The position numbers were made by a program, and so were the translations under genes. The notes under the pieces were generated by a model. That model made no database searches and was not told the origin of the DNA. It saw nothing but the letters and a program-made list of their open reading frames with translations. From an uncultured bacterium (GTDB lineage: Bacteria; Patescibacteriota; Minisyncoccia; Moranbacterales; UBA2206), in NCBI GenBank assembly GCA_903831805.1, contig CAIKZD010000011.1:1-34781 (forward strand): 34,781 nucleotides of DNA, written 5' to 3'. Shown in pieces: positions 1 to 6,915 of the stretch. The number at the start of each line of letters is the position of its first letter. Positions within the stretch are counted from its first letter, which is position 1.

Positions 1-1
1 A

Positions 2-748
2 ACTTGCAACACAACTAATCCGATAACGGTTACAATGGATAAAAGTATGGAGATGACGGCGGTGTTTCGACCGGTGTCATTCAGCTTGTCTTTCCCGTTG
101 CACAACAGCTGTGGCGGACAACAATGCACGCCGTATACTGAACCAGTGAGCGCAGTATTTGATCACAGTGGAAATGCCAATTATAGTGATACTGACAAGC
201 AAGTTGTTGCCTTTGATGGAGAATCTAGTAACTCGCAATCATACTATGGAACAACAACCTGCTATCCAAAGTCCGACAGTTCTGATTTTGATTTTGGATC
301 AGCCCTGAATTATGTAGGTTATAGTTCAGCTGGAAAACAGTACCTCTGTTACAATGGACATCCAGGATATGATTATCCAGCCTCGAATAATCCCCCTGTA
401 TATGCCGTTGCTGATGGGATTGCTCATCTACCAATCAGCTTTCCGGGGGTAGGTAACGCTCAGGGATACAATACGGTGGAAATAGACCATCAAAATGGCT
501 ACAAGACGTATTATATGCATCTTAATAGTCAAAATGTATCCGAAGGACAGCAGGTATATAAAGGCCAAACTGTAATTGGCACGGTTGGGCACACCGTTCC
601 ACCAAATAAACCTCAGGTGGGAGATCATCTGCACTTTGAAGTTCAGGAAAACACTCCTGCTGGTTGGATTCCGGTTGACCCCTATGGATGGACTGGAATT
701 GAATCGGATCCATACACAAGAACCGTAAATACAAACTTGTGGGAATAG
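2..748 (+). CDS. Secreted M23-family (LytM-like) metallopeptidase, 5' end outside the window
   Basis: The reading frame is open from base 2 with no stop. The residues before the first ATG (base 35) match the end of an InlB-B-like repeat (TNPITVTM..MEMTAVFRP); the same module, DNPHTFTM..LEVKAVFKP, precedes the M23 domain of the next paralogue. The gene therefore starts upstream of the window and the ATG at 35 is internal. The C-terminal part is an M23 domain: H-P-G-Y-D (356-370), YYMHL (about 512-526) and HLHFEV (626-643) supply the zinc ligands H, D and H of the HxxxD/HxH pattern. Family role: cleavage of peptidoglycan peptide cross-bridges outside the cell. It ends at TAG 746-748, before a hairpin terminator, and converges with a membrane-anchored gene. 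The function is solid at family level; substrate and signal peptide cannot be seen. Confidence 0.85.
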   Translation, partial: TCNTTNPITVTMDKSMEMTAVFRPVSFSLSFPLHNSCGGQQCTPYTEPVSAVFDHSGNANYSDTDKQVVAFDGESSNSQSYYGTTTCYPKSDSSDFDFGSALNYVGYSSAGKQYLCYNGHPGYDYPASNNPPVYAVADGIAHLPISFPGVGNAQGYNTVEIDHQNGYKTYYMHLNSQNVSEGQQVYKGQTVIGTVGHTVPPNKPQVGDHLHFEVQENTPAGWIPVDPYGWTGIESDPYTRTVNTNLWE

Positions 749-768
749 AAATAATCTAATTCCACATT

Positions 769-802
769 AAAAGCCTTGAGTGATGTTTCGCTTAAGGCTT
801 TT
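769..802. terminator. Intrinsic terminator, probably bidirectional
   Basis: A 12-bp stem (AAAAGCCTTGAG pairs with CTTAAGGCTTTT through one G-T pair) with a 10-nt loop and A/T runs on both sides. It sits between the convergent M23 gene and the minus-strand anchored protein and can serve both. Confidence 0.8.
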
Positions 803-828
803 AAAATTAAATAATTTTCAATATAAAT

Positions 829-1551
829 TTACTTTTTTACAACCTTGAAACTATCTAGAAACTTCAAAAACAATTCATTTTCAGACTCTAAATTAAAAAT
901 CCTAACGCCATTATTATATGATAGAGTATAATACTGATTACCCTCATTAAATCTCCAGGTTGAAAAATGAAATGATGACTCCTTGCCTTCCGGATTAAGA
1001 TGAACATATTCTCTTTTCAAAACGTCACGTCCATCGATTTTAATATTTTCCGATTTTATAAGCTTTGGCACTTGCGCCTCCGGTCCACCTATTGAAGAAT
1101 ACGCATTACGAATACATTTATCATTAGGATCATTCATAAAAACATTAAAGTCTGTTATCATCCCATTATCAATATAATTTTCATACGCCTTGCTGTTTCC
1201 ATCAACTAAGTCGTTTGATTGGATAAGTATATTTTGGCCATCTTTATCATCTAGTTTATTATAACAAGGAGAATCGTATTTTTTAACTACATATCCAGCA
1301 GGATATTGTACTGCATATCCTGATTTTTCATCTGTATATTCTCTCCAAATATTACTATCTAATGCATCATCTACAACTATTTTAGCAGCTTGTTCATTTT
1401 TTATGGACTTATTTTTTACTGATACATATACATCGCTACTTATAATTGCATCACCACTATTTTTTTCCCACTTCCACACAAACGCCCCCACTGTGATGGC
1501 AAAAATTAAAATTATTGTCACCCCCAACTTTGTATCAATATGTTGTTTCAT
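829..1551 (-). CDS. Membrane-anchored protein with PsbP-like ectodomain (anchor shared with the gene at 3274-3810)
   Basis: 240 aa from the ATG at 1551. This start is chosen because the paralogue at 3810 begins with the same residues (MKQHI.TKLGVTIILIFA) and a TATAAT box lies 28 nt upstream; the frame extends a further 21 codons, but across that promoter. Residues 1-30 form a short basic start and one transmembrane segment ending in WKWEK. The rest is predicted to lie outside the cell. A part beginning WREYTDEKSGYAVQYPAGY and ending FLKFLDSFKV resembles the PsbP-like/YPxxW lipoprotein domains common in Patescibacteria; this is recognition by eye. It contains two cysteines (SPCYN, DKCIR) that could form a disulfide. 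It is convergent with an M23 peptidase, which raises the possibility of an inhibitor or immunity partner; nothing proves it. Confidence 0.75.
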   Translation of the reverse strand: MKQHIDTKLGVTIILIFAITVGAFVWKWEKNSGDAIISSDVYVSVKNKSIKNEQAAKIVVDDALDSNIWREYTDEKSGYAVQYPAGYVVKKYDSPCYNKLDDKDGQNILIQSNDLVDGNSKAYENYIDNGMITDFNVFMNDPNDKCIRNAYSSIGGPEAQVPKLIKSENIKIDGRDVLKREYVHLNPEGKESSFHFSTWRFNEGNQYYTLSYNNGVRIFNLESENELFLKFLDSFKVVKK

Positions 1552-1578
1552 TTTTTGTTTTTGAATTTTTATAACTAT

Positions 1579-1607
1579 ATTATACCAAAGAATTGATGGG
1601 TCGTAAA
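1579..1607 (-). promoter_or_regulatory. Sigma70-type promoter for the anchored protein
   Basis: On the minus strand TTTACG (1607-1602), 17 bp, TATAAT (1584-1579), ending 27 nt before the ATG. The same arrangement is repeated upstream of the paralogue at 3838-3866. Confidence 0.7.
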
Positions 1608-1661
1608 ATTGCAAAAAATTCCCTCAATTACTCTTTCCCCTGTTTTATGGTATATGCTTCC

Positions 1662-1721
1662 TCGGCGGAGTCTCTCTTTTTGAACAAGCCTAAGCGAAGT
1701 GAAAAAAGAGGACTCCGCCGA
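1662..1721. repeat. Long inverted repeat (about 20-bp arms, about 20-nt loop)
   Basis: TCGGCGGAGTCTCTCTTTTT at 1662-1681 is nearly the reverse complement of the arm at 1701-1721, which ends GAGGACTCCGCCGA. It lies between two divergent genes and outside any coding frame. It could be a REP/MITE-type repeat or an mRNA structure; it lies upstream of the promoter at 1742, so it is probably not part of that leader. Confidence 0.7.
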
Positions 1722-1741
1722 TTTAACAAATCTTCTTTTCC

Positions 1742-1770
1742 TTGACAACTTCCGCCCCCCCTAGCATACT
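1742..1770 (+). promoter_or_regulatory. Probable promoter of the interrupted M23 gene
   Basis: TTGACA (1742-1747), 17 bp, CATACT (1765-1770). The -35 is perfect and the -10 weak. It gives a leader of roughly 120 nt, which contains AAGGAGGTGAG at about 1807 and a second site, AAAAGGAGT, just before the ATG at 1896. Confidence 0.5.
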
Positions 1771-1895
1771 CCCAGCAGTTCTTAAACAATAAAACTCAAC
1801 ATAAAAAAGGAGGTGAGGCGTTTGCTTGTGGGAAATTAGATTGAAAATGTGGAAACTCACCAGCCTTAACTTCAACCCAAAAAGGAGTATGTGAG

Positions 1896-2291
1896 ATGAA
1901 AAGAATGTTTGTTTTGATTTCGACATTGTTTCTATTAGCAGGCGCTGAAAATGTCATCGCTTGCAACATGACAGTTCCAGTAACCTTTTTGCCAGTCCCG
2001 GCTTCTTACTGTGACATAGGCACCTATGATAAAAGTAGCACCATTAAAAACCCTGATTCGGGAGGGGGTGCCACATTCCATTATCTTTGGGATAGCTCTA
2101 AAGTCACTTTCACATCCCAAACTTCCTGGAGATATAATCCATACACTCGCGTTATTTATTTCTATTTGGGCGGTAATATGGGAATTTATCCATATTTAGC
2201 TTATTCCAGTAATTCTACAATACTTGATGTTGTAACTGACGTCCCTATCAATCAATATGGGAATTTATCCATATTTAGCTTATTCCAGTAA
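1896..2291 (+). CDS. N-terminal fragment of a secreted M23 peptidase, frameshifted by a 79-bp duplication
   Basis: 131 aa as it stands. The ATG at 1896 follows AAAAGGAGT with good spacing. Residues 1-22 are a signal sequence ending VIA-C, which fits a loose lipobox, so it may be a lipoprotein; ordinary secretion is the alternative. The following roughly 100 residues match no family I know. The frame is correct up to the start of the second copy of the duplication (2254-2332) and then reads NLSIFSLFQ and stops. If one 79-bp copy is removed, this frame continues without interruption into the 2257-3189 frame and gives one protein of 404 aa. It is best read as the 5' half of one gene, broken by mutation, by a reversible switch or by assembly error. 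Confidence 0.75.
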   Translation: MKRMFVLISTLFLLAGAENVIACNMTVPVTFLPVPASYCDIGTYDKSSTIKNPDSGGGATFHYLWDSSKVTFTSQTSWRYNPYTRVIYFYLGGNMGIYPYLAYSSNSTILDVVTDVPINQYGNLSIFSLFQ

Positions 2292-2339
2292 TTCTACAAT
2301 ACTTGATGTTGTAACTGACGTCCCTATCAATCAATATGG
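2175..2339. repeat. Exact 79-bp tandem duplication bounded by a 7-bp direct repeat
   Basis: Bases 2175-2253 and 2254-2332 are identical, and a third AATATGG follows at 2333-2339. AATATGG therefore marks the start of each copy and the end of the array, as expected from slippage or microhomology-driven duplication. 79 is not a multiple of 3, so the duplication shifts the reading frame of the M23 gene. Confidence 0.95.
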
Positions 2340-3189
2340 ATATTACCCAAGCGATTACACCTGGGCACAGGTTTGCGCTAAGGTATCATCGGCAACTCCA
2401 GATGTGCAACTCTACAACACCGTTACGCACGAGTTTTGCGGGTACGTTCCTAAGCTTACAATAATTATCAACCCGGCGGAGAGCGGAACAGTAACCAGCA
2501 ATCCTGCGGGCATTGACTGCCCGAGCACCTCTTGCCAATCTGCTTTCGGGCTTAATAGCAATGTGGATGTTACTGCCACGCCATCGACTGACTGGGCTTT
2601 TGCTTACTGGGAATGGAATGAGGGCGGAAGTTCTGCAACTGACAATCCACACACATTTACGATGAGTGAATCGTTGGAAGTGAAGGCGGTGTTTAAACCC
2701 ATTCTAAAGTTTCCTCTTTCAGGAACATTGGAACAAAGAGGGAATCCACTATTAAACTTTGGAAACAGTTGGACTTATGGGGAATGTCCTACTGGGACAT
2801 ATGAAACGCATACTGGCATTGACTTGACTGCTACGTATGGAGAAGAAGTCAATGTAGCTCATGATGGCGTAGTAAAAGAGATTTATACCGGGCAACATTC
2901 AAAATGGGCTGATGCAATTATTGTGGAAAGTGCTGATGGACAATTTACAACAGTATATTGGCATGTTATCAAATATGGCAACTTAGCCGTGAATGATGCA
3001 GTCACAAAGGGACAGCAAATAGCTACAATAGCTAATCTGAACAGTGATACCCATTTTCACTTTGGGATTCGAATGGCTCCTTTTATCGCTGGCATTTCAG
3101 ACAAGGGAGCCCTGCCAGTCAGCGCTTGTAGCGGAAAGCCAGGATTTCCTGAATACTTTATAAACCCTATTAATATTACATACGAATAA
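2257..3189 (+). CDS. C-terminal part of the interrupted M23 peptidase (InlB-B-like repeat plus M23 domain)
   Basis: 310 codons are open from the ATG at 2257, but this ATG lies inside the duplicated unit and has no ribosome site of its own; the native start is 1896. Around residues 70-150 lies a bacterial-repeat module (LTIIINPAESGTVTSNPAG ... AYWEWNEGG ... FTMSESLEVKAVFKP) of the divergent InlB-B type, usually a wall-associated spacer. From about residue 155 to the end is an M23 domain: HTGIDL and HFHFGIRM provide the zinc-binding H, D and H, with VYWHV as the internal conserved histidine. Expected role: extracellular peptidoglycan endopeptidase. It has the same architecture as the gene cut by the left window edge, so the two are likely paralogues. 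It ends before a strong terminator and converges with the gene at 3274-3810. Confidence 0.8.
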   Translation: MGIYPYLAYSSNSTILDVVTDVPINQYGYYPSDYTWAQVCAKVSSATPDVQLYNTVTHEFCGYVPKLTIIINPAESGTVTSNPAGIDCPSTSCQSAFGLNSNVDVTATPSTDWAFAYWEWNEGGSSATDNPHTFTMSESLEVKAVFKPILKFPLSGTLEQRGNPLLNFGNSWTYGECPTGTYETHTGIDLTATYGEEVNVAHDGVVKEIYTGQHSKWADAIIVESADGQFTTVYWHVIKYGNLAVNDAVTKGQQIATIANLNSDTHFHFGIRMAPFIAGISDKGALPVSACSGKPGFPEYFINPINITYE

Positions 3190-3215
3190 CATTTCGATGT
3201 AATACGCAACAAACC

Positions 3216-3245
3216 GAGGGATTTTGCATTTCTGCAAAATCCCTC
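3216..3245. terminator. Intrinsic terminator between convergent genes
   Basis: Perfect 13-bp stem GAGGGATTTTGCA / TGCAAAATCCCTC with a TTTC loop. The stem itself carries A/T runs, so it can act in both directions. Confidence 0.85.
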
Positions 3246-3273
3246 TTAAATTTTCTAAAAATAGCTTATCTTA

Positions 3274-3810
3274 TTATCTTAATTTTCCAATAAGCTTAGA
3301 TTTGCCATCAAAAGCCCCAATAATATAAAGGTTGTTTTCGATTGAATCTATTTTGAATTGTAAGATAGATATATTTGCAAAATAAACGCCGTCCTTATAG
3401 TCTGCATCCGTAACTTTCTGTTTTTTAACATCAGAAGAAAATTTTCCTCCTGGCGAGTTGGCGATTATATTTTCACATATTCTATTTTCTGGACTATGGG
3501 TAGCAATTTGAGCAATTATTTTTACTAGATCAGTAGTATTGACCTTTACTATGTTTGTTTCAAATGTTTTTCCACAAAAAGAAACTTTTTCTGTTGCAGA
3601 TTCTTCTACGCTATTTGTTTTTTGGTCGCTTATTTCACTGCTTGATTCTTTATTCCTAGCCACTTGCTGTTTTTTAGATAATGCAACTATGCTATTCTCG
3701 CTTGTATTCCACTCCCGCTCTTTCTCCCACTTCCAAATAAACGCCCCCACCGTCATGGCAAAGATTAAAATTATTGTCACGCCCAATTTTGTTTCAATGT
3801 GTTGTTTCAT
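3274..3810 (-). CDS. Membrane-anchored protein of unknown function (anchor shared with the gene at 829-1551)
   Basis: 178 aa. The N-terminus (MKQHI.TKLGVTIILIFA, then WKWEKE) is almost the same as in the gene at 829-1551, and so are the DNA upstream and the promoter. After the transmembrane segment comes a low-complexity Ser/Glu/Lys linker (about 32-75), then a domain of about 100 residues with two cysteines (SFCGK, RICEN) that I cannot assign. The ectodomain does not resemble that of the paralogue, so a conserved promoter-plus-anchor cassette carries two different outer domains. It converges with the interrupted M23 gene. Extracytoplasmic location is inferred from the single N-terminal hydrophobic segment. 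Confidence 0.75.
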   Translation of the reverse strand: MKQHIETKLGVTIILIFAMTVGAFIWKWEKEREWNTSENSIVALSKKQQVARNKESSSEISDQKTNSVEESATEKVSFCGKTFETNIVKVNTTDLVKIIAQIATHSPENRICENIIANSPGGKFSSDVKKQKVTDADYKDGVYFANISILQFKIDSIENNLYIIGAFDGKSKLIGKLR

Positions 3811-3837
3811 TTTTTGTTTTTGAATTTTTATAAATAT

Positions 3838-3866
3838 ATTATACTAATAAATTGATTAGTTGTAAA
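3838..3866 (-). promoter_or_regulatory. Sigma70-type promoter for the second anchored protein
   Basis: On the minus strand TTTACA (3866-3861), 17 bp, TATAAT (3843-3838), ending 27 nt before the ATG at 3810; copied from, or ancestral to, the promoter at 1579-1607. Confidence 0.75.
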
Positions 3867-3881
3867 ATTGGCCAAAAATGA

Positions 3882-3910
3882 TTGACTTGTATTCGAATTG
3901 AGGTTAGTAT
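3882..3910 (+). promoter_or_regulatory. Promoter of tRNA-Pro
   Basis: TTGACT (3882-3887), 17 bp, TAGTAT (3905-3910), 18 nt before the tRNA 5' end. Confidence 0.7.
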
Positions 3911-3928
3911 GGATAAAGTCAATCAAAA

Positions 3929-3999
3929 CGGGGTGTCGTATACCGGTAGTACGAGTGGTTTGGGACCATTTAGACAGGGTTCAATTCCCTGCACCCCGA
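3929..3999 (+). tRNA. tRNA-Pro, anticodon TGG
   Basis: Folded by hand. Acceptor stem CGGGGTG / CACCCCG with discriminator A3999. D arm GTAT / GTAC with A14, G18, G19 and A21 in place. Anticodon stem AGTGG / CCATT with loop TTTGGGA, giving anticodon TGG followed by G37, as usual for tRNA-Pro. T stem CAGGG / CCCTG with loop TTCAATT. CCA is not encoded (the sequence continues CAAATT), so CCA addition by a nucleotidyltransferase is required. No integrase or repeat marks it as an attachment site in this window. Confidence 0.93.
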
Positions 4000-4061
4000 C
4001 AAATTGCAGAATCTTTAAGCGGGATGTATTGTAATAATTTTAGATTATTATAGACATCCAA

Positions 4062-4763
4062 ATGACTCCGAAAAAAATAATTCTATCCTTTTTCCTGCTG
4101 GCTATTGTAATCATGGCTGGTTTGTTTTTGTGGTCTCATTTTCATCATGCCCCGGCCGCTTCTCGGATGCCTGTTTTTTCTGAGCAAAACACCCAGAAAA
4201 ATATGGATATTCCAGTGAACAGTAATGCTAATATTTTACCAAGCGCTAAAACAACTTCCGGTTTTACGCCGCCACTGTCACACGCCGCAGAACGCGTCAC
4301 CAAAAAACCATTTGGCAAATTTATCACGCCGCAAGATTCGCCGGTGCAGCCGGAGAGATTTCGCGGTTATCACACGGGCGCAGACTTTGAAATTTTTCCG
4401 GCCGAACTGAATGCAGTTGTTCCGGTGCAGGCAATTTGTGACGGGAAACTTTTGCTTAAAGAATCTGCTACGGGTTATGGCGGGGTGGCGGTGGAAAGCT
4501 GCCTGCTTAACGGTGCTCCAATCACAGTCGTCTATGGCCATCTAAAACTGGCGAGTATCAGTGCAAAGGCTGGCGACAAACTTTCAGCAGGAGATGCCTT
4601 GGGAATTTTGGGCGCGGATAAAAGTGTGGAAACGGACGGCGAAAGAAAACATTTACATCTTGGAATCCATTCTGGCGCGAAGGCGAATATTTTGGGTTAT
4701 GTGCAGAGCAAAGCCGCTCTTTCCGACTGGATCGACCCATGTCTATATGTTTGTGGAAAATAA
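4062..4763 (+). CDS. Membrane-anchored M23-family metallopeptidase
   Basis: 233 aa. Residues 5-25 are a hydrophobic anchor or uncleaved signal, residues 30-90 a Ser/Pro/Asn-rich linker. The M23 domain (about 95-215) has H104 and D108 (YHTGADFE), H160 (VVYGHL), and H197 and H199 (KHLHLGIHSG), which is the full zinc-binding and catalytic set. Predicted role: peptidoglycan endopeptidase at the outer face of the membrane. It is shorter than the two upstream M23 proteins and has no InlB-B-like repeat. No Shine-Dalgarno sequence precedes the ATG. It lies 60 bp after tRNA-Pro and 51 bp before msrA, and could be transcribed with msrAB. DAPs and substrate specificity cannot be judged from the sequence. 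Confidence 0.88.
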   Translation: MTPKKIILSFFLLAIVIMAGLFLWSHFHHAPAASRMPVFSEQNTQKNMDIPVNSNANILPSAKTTSGFTPPLSHAAERVTKKPFGKFITPQDSPVQPERFRGYHTGADFEIFPAELNAVVPVQAICDGKLLLKESATGYGGVAVESCLLNGAPITVVYGHLKLASISAKAGDKLSAGDALGILGADKSVETDGERKHLHLGIHSGAKANILGYVQSKAALSDWIDPCLYVCGK

Positions 4764-4814
4764 ACCAGGTCAAGGTTTGTAATAAAAGCATGCGATTAAT
4801 TTTTCGTTAACAGT

Positions 4815-5354
4815 ATGATACAAAAAATAAAAACTGAAAAAATAGTCTTTGGGGGAGGTTGTTTTTGGTGCACGGAAGCGATTTTCGCCAAACTGAAAGG
4901 TGTCGTTTCAGTCCGGCCGGGTTATGCCGGCGGGACTACTCAAAATCCGACTTATGAGCAAGTTTCCAGTGGGCAGACCGGGCACGCTGAAGTGATCGAG
5001 ATTGAATATGATCCGCAAAAAATCGAACTCAGCGATCTTTTGACAGTGTTTTTTGTGACGCATGATCCGACTTCGCTCAATCGGCAAGGCCATGACATCG
5101 GAACGCAATACCGTTCGGCCATTTTCTGCATGACAGAAGAACAAAAAAAAGAGGCAGAAAAATTTATTAATATTTTACAACTCGACAGCGCGCAAAAAAT
5201 TGTGACCGAAGTGGCCATGTTGACCAATTTCTATCCGGCCGAAAATTATCACCAGAACTATTATCAGAAGCATCAAGATGCGCCCTATTGCCAAGTGGTG
5301 ATCGATCCAAAACTTCAAAAATTACGCGATAACTTTCAAAAACTTTTGAAATGA
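4815..5354 (+). CDS. msrA: Peptide-methionine (S)-S-oxide reductase MsrA
   Basis: 179 aa, the usual length for MsrA. The active-site signature GGGCFWC sits at residues 13-19 with the catalytic Cys16; PGYAGG, GHAEVIEIEYDP and FFVTHDPTSLNRQGHDIGTQYRSAIF are family hallmarks. It reduces the S epimer of methionine sulfoxide in proteins using thioredoxin-type electrons. No N-terminal signal is seen, so it is probably cytoplasmic. It is followed by msrB after 16 nt, so both epimers are repaired by one operon. There is no clear Shine-Dalgarno sequence; the ATG is chosen because the conserved domain starts within 10 residues. Confidence 0.97.
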   Translation: MIQKIKTEKIVFGGGCFWCTEAIFAKLKGVVSVRPGYAGGTTQNPTYEQVSSGQTGHAEVIEIEYDPQKIELSDLLTVFFVTHDPTSLNRQGHDIGTQYRSAIFCMTEEQKKEAEKFINILQLDSAQKIVTEVAMLTNFYPAENYHQNYYQKHQDAPYCQVVIDPKLQKLRDNFQKLLK

Positions 5355-5370
5355 TTGACACTTCAAAACT

Positions 5371-5769
5371 ATGCTTAAAAAAATTCAAAAAACTGAAGGA
5401 GAATGGAAAGAAATTTTGACGCCGGAGCAGTATGCTGTGATGCGGGAGAAGGATACCGAGCGGCCGTTCAGTTGTGAGCTGAAGCAATATAAAGGCGAGG
5501 GCATGTATCATTGCGCTGCGTGTGACCTGTCGCTTTTCAAATCCGGCAAAAAATTTGAATCCGGCACCGGCTGGCCCAGTTTTCAGGAGCCTTTTTCTGC
5601 AGAAAATTTGGAAGAAAAAGAGGATTGGAGTTTGGGCACCGAAAGGACGGAAGTCCTATGCGCCCGCTGCGGTTCACATCTCGGGCATGTTTTTCCGGAC
5701 GGTCCGGCACCGAGCGGCAAAAGATATTGCATCAACGGCGTGGCGTTGAATTTCAAAAAAGTCAGATGA
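5371..5769 (+). CDS. msrB: Peptide-methionine (R)-S-oxide reductase MsrB
   Basis: 132 aa, normal length. The zinc site CAAC (C48, C51) and CARC (C97, C100) is complete; GTGWPSF (65-71) and the catalytic Cys120 in KRYCINGVALNF are present, so it is the cysteine, not selenocysteine, form. It reduces the R epimer of methionine sulfoxide. It is 16 nt downstream of msrA, an obvious operon. The two enzymes are often fused in bacteria; here they are separate genes. Confidence 0.97.
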   Translation: MLKKIQKTEGEWKEILTPEQYAVMREKDTERPFSCELKQYKGEGMYHCAACDLSLFKSGKKFESGTGWPSFQEPFSAENLEEKEDWSLGTERTEVLCARCGSHLGHVFPDGPAPSGKRYCINGVALNFKKVR

Positions 5770-5786
5770 GAATAGGGCACCCTGTT

Positions 5787-5814
5787 TTTGATGGAGAGCT
5801 TTTCATGGTAGAAT
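5787..5814 (+). promoter_or_regulatory. Possible promoter giving a leaderless amidase mRNA
   Basis: TTTGAT (5787), 16 bp, TAGAAT (5809-5814). The ATG of the amidase begins 7 nt after the -10 box, at the expected transcription start, so the mRNA may have no leader. Confidence 0.45.
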
Positions 5815-5820
5815 GCCAAT

Positions 5821-6612
5821 ATGCCAAAGTTTAGACAGATTATTTTACTTAGCCTTATTCTAGTCACTAGCTCTATTTTTTCCGGCTGTACTTTTAGTAG
5901 CTCTGCGAAAAAAACGGAAATTAAGCTGGGGGAAAATCCAGTAGCGCAAACTCAAAACGAAAGCACTACGATAGCAGACCAAGATGCTAAAGTAAATAGT
6001 GTACCGGCCGTTGATAATAATCAAAATCCTGAAAAAAGTGCGACTGATAAAGCCACTCTGCCATCCACAGATACTAAAACTCCGCCACCAGTAAGTGCGC
6101 CAAAGACGGCGGATACAAGCACTGAACCGGCCGTACCAAGCAATGATAAATTTAAAATCACCGACCGCTTGGTCAGCTGGGGCTTCACCAAGTCCAGTGG
6201 CCGATCTATTGATACGATTATAATTCATTCTTCATATAACGCCGTGGGGAGTGATCCGCATAGCCTGGACGACATTATCAACAAAGAATATAAACCGGCG
6301 GGTGTTTCACCGCACTATATCATTTCTCGCGAAGGAGGTGTGAATCGTTTAGTGGCAGACCAAAATATCGCTTATCATGCCGGGGTGGCTAAGACGCCGG
6401 ACTCCCGCACTAACGTCAACGATTTTTCTCTGGGGATTGAAATTGTGGAAACTAAATCAGAGGGCCCGAGTGCCGCTCAATATGCCTCGCTTAGAAGCTT
6501 ACTCAGTTATCTGAAAGGGCAATATAAGATTAAATACGTTCTTGGGCATTCTGATGTCGCTCCCGGCCGGAAAGACGACCCGTGGAATTTTGATTGGGGG
6601 AATATTAAATAA
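5821..6612 (+). CDS. N-acetylmuramoyl-L-alanine amidase, amidase_2 (AmpD-like) lipoprotein
   Basis: 263 aa. Signal sequence 1-22 with lipobox IFSG-C23, then an Asn/Thr/Pro-rich linker (25-110), as expected for a surface lipoprotein. The amidase_2 domain (about 112-258) has the zinc ligands H136 (IIIHSSYN), H243 and D253 (LGHSDVAPGRKDDP), with the spacing found in AmpD, and conserved SPHYIISREG and AYHAG. It should cut the bond between N-acetylmuramic acid and L-alanine outside the membrane. It starts 51 nt after msrB with its own -10 box. The next gene follows after 3 nt, so the two are probably cotranscribed. Confidence 0.92.
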   Translation: MPKFRQIILLSLILVTSSIFSGCTFSSSAKKTEIKLGENPVAQTQNESTTIADQDAKVNSVPAVDNNQNPEKSATDKATLPSTDTKTPPPVSAPKTADTSTEPAVPSNDKFKITDRLVSWGFTKSSGRSIDTIIIHSSYNAVGSDPHSLDDIINKEYKPAGVSPHYIISREGGVNRLVADQNIAYHAGVAKTPDSRTNVNDFSLGIEIVETKSEGPSAAQYASLRSLLSYLKGQYKIKYVLGHSDVAPGRKDDPWNFDWGNIK

Positions 6613-6615
6613 ACT

Positions 6616-6882
6616 ATGGAAATACTAATTACAATTAAAGAAAAAAAGGTAAAAGTGGCGTTAATGGAGAACGAAGTGGAAAGGGATGTCCTGGAAATCG
6701 TCGAGGAGCACAGTCTTTCACAGCAACTTCTGCCGAGCATTGATGAGCTTTTGAAGAGAAATCAGTTAATATCTAAGGATATTGAAAAAATGCGGGTGGA
6801 AAGCGACCGCGACGAATCTTTTACCACCACGCGCATTGCTCAAGCGGCGGCCAATGCCTGGAATTATGTTCAGCAAAAATAG
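6616..6882 (+). CDS. Small protein of unknown function
   Basis: 88 aa, starting 3 nt after the amidase stop, so translationally close-coupled. No signal peptide or transmembrane segment. The sequence is charged and helix-prone (DEXLLKRNQLISKDIEKMRVESDRDE region), which suggests a small soluble or coiled-coil protein. I recognise no family. It is followed by the rpoB leader without a visible terminator. Confidence 0.65.
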   Translation: MEILITIKEKKVKVALMENEVERDVLEIVEEHSLSQQLLPSIDELLKRNQLISKDIEKMRVESDRDESFTTTRIAQAAANAWNYVQQK

Positions 6883-6887
6883 GCCAG

Positions 6888-6915
6888 TTGACAAGATTTT
6901 TTAAAGGTATAAAAT
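6888..6915 (+). promoter_or_regulatory. Distal promoter of the rpoBC leader (P1)
   Basis: TTGACA (6888-6893), 16 bp, TAAAAT (6910-6915). It lies immediately after the 88-aa gene and about 285 nt before rpoB. Confidence 0.7.

Noticed and set aside
35..748. ATG at 35 as true start of the first M23 gene
   Set aside because: The frame is open back to base 2 and encodes the end of an InlB-B-like repeat that continues through this ATG, so it is internal.
1847..1894. 15-codon leader frame MWKLTSLNFNPKRSM whose stop (ATGTGAG) lies just before the M23 ATG
   Set aside because: No ribosome site in front of it and no similarity to known leader peptides; its 3' end is simply the Shine-Dalgarno region of the gene.
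3929..3999. tRNA-Pro as an integration site
   Set aside because: No integrase gene and no repeat of the tRNA 3' end noticed in the window.
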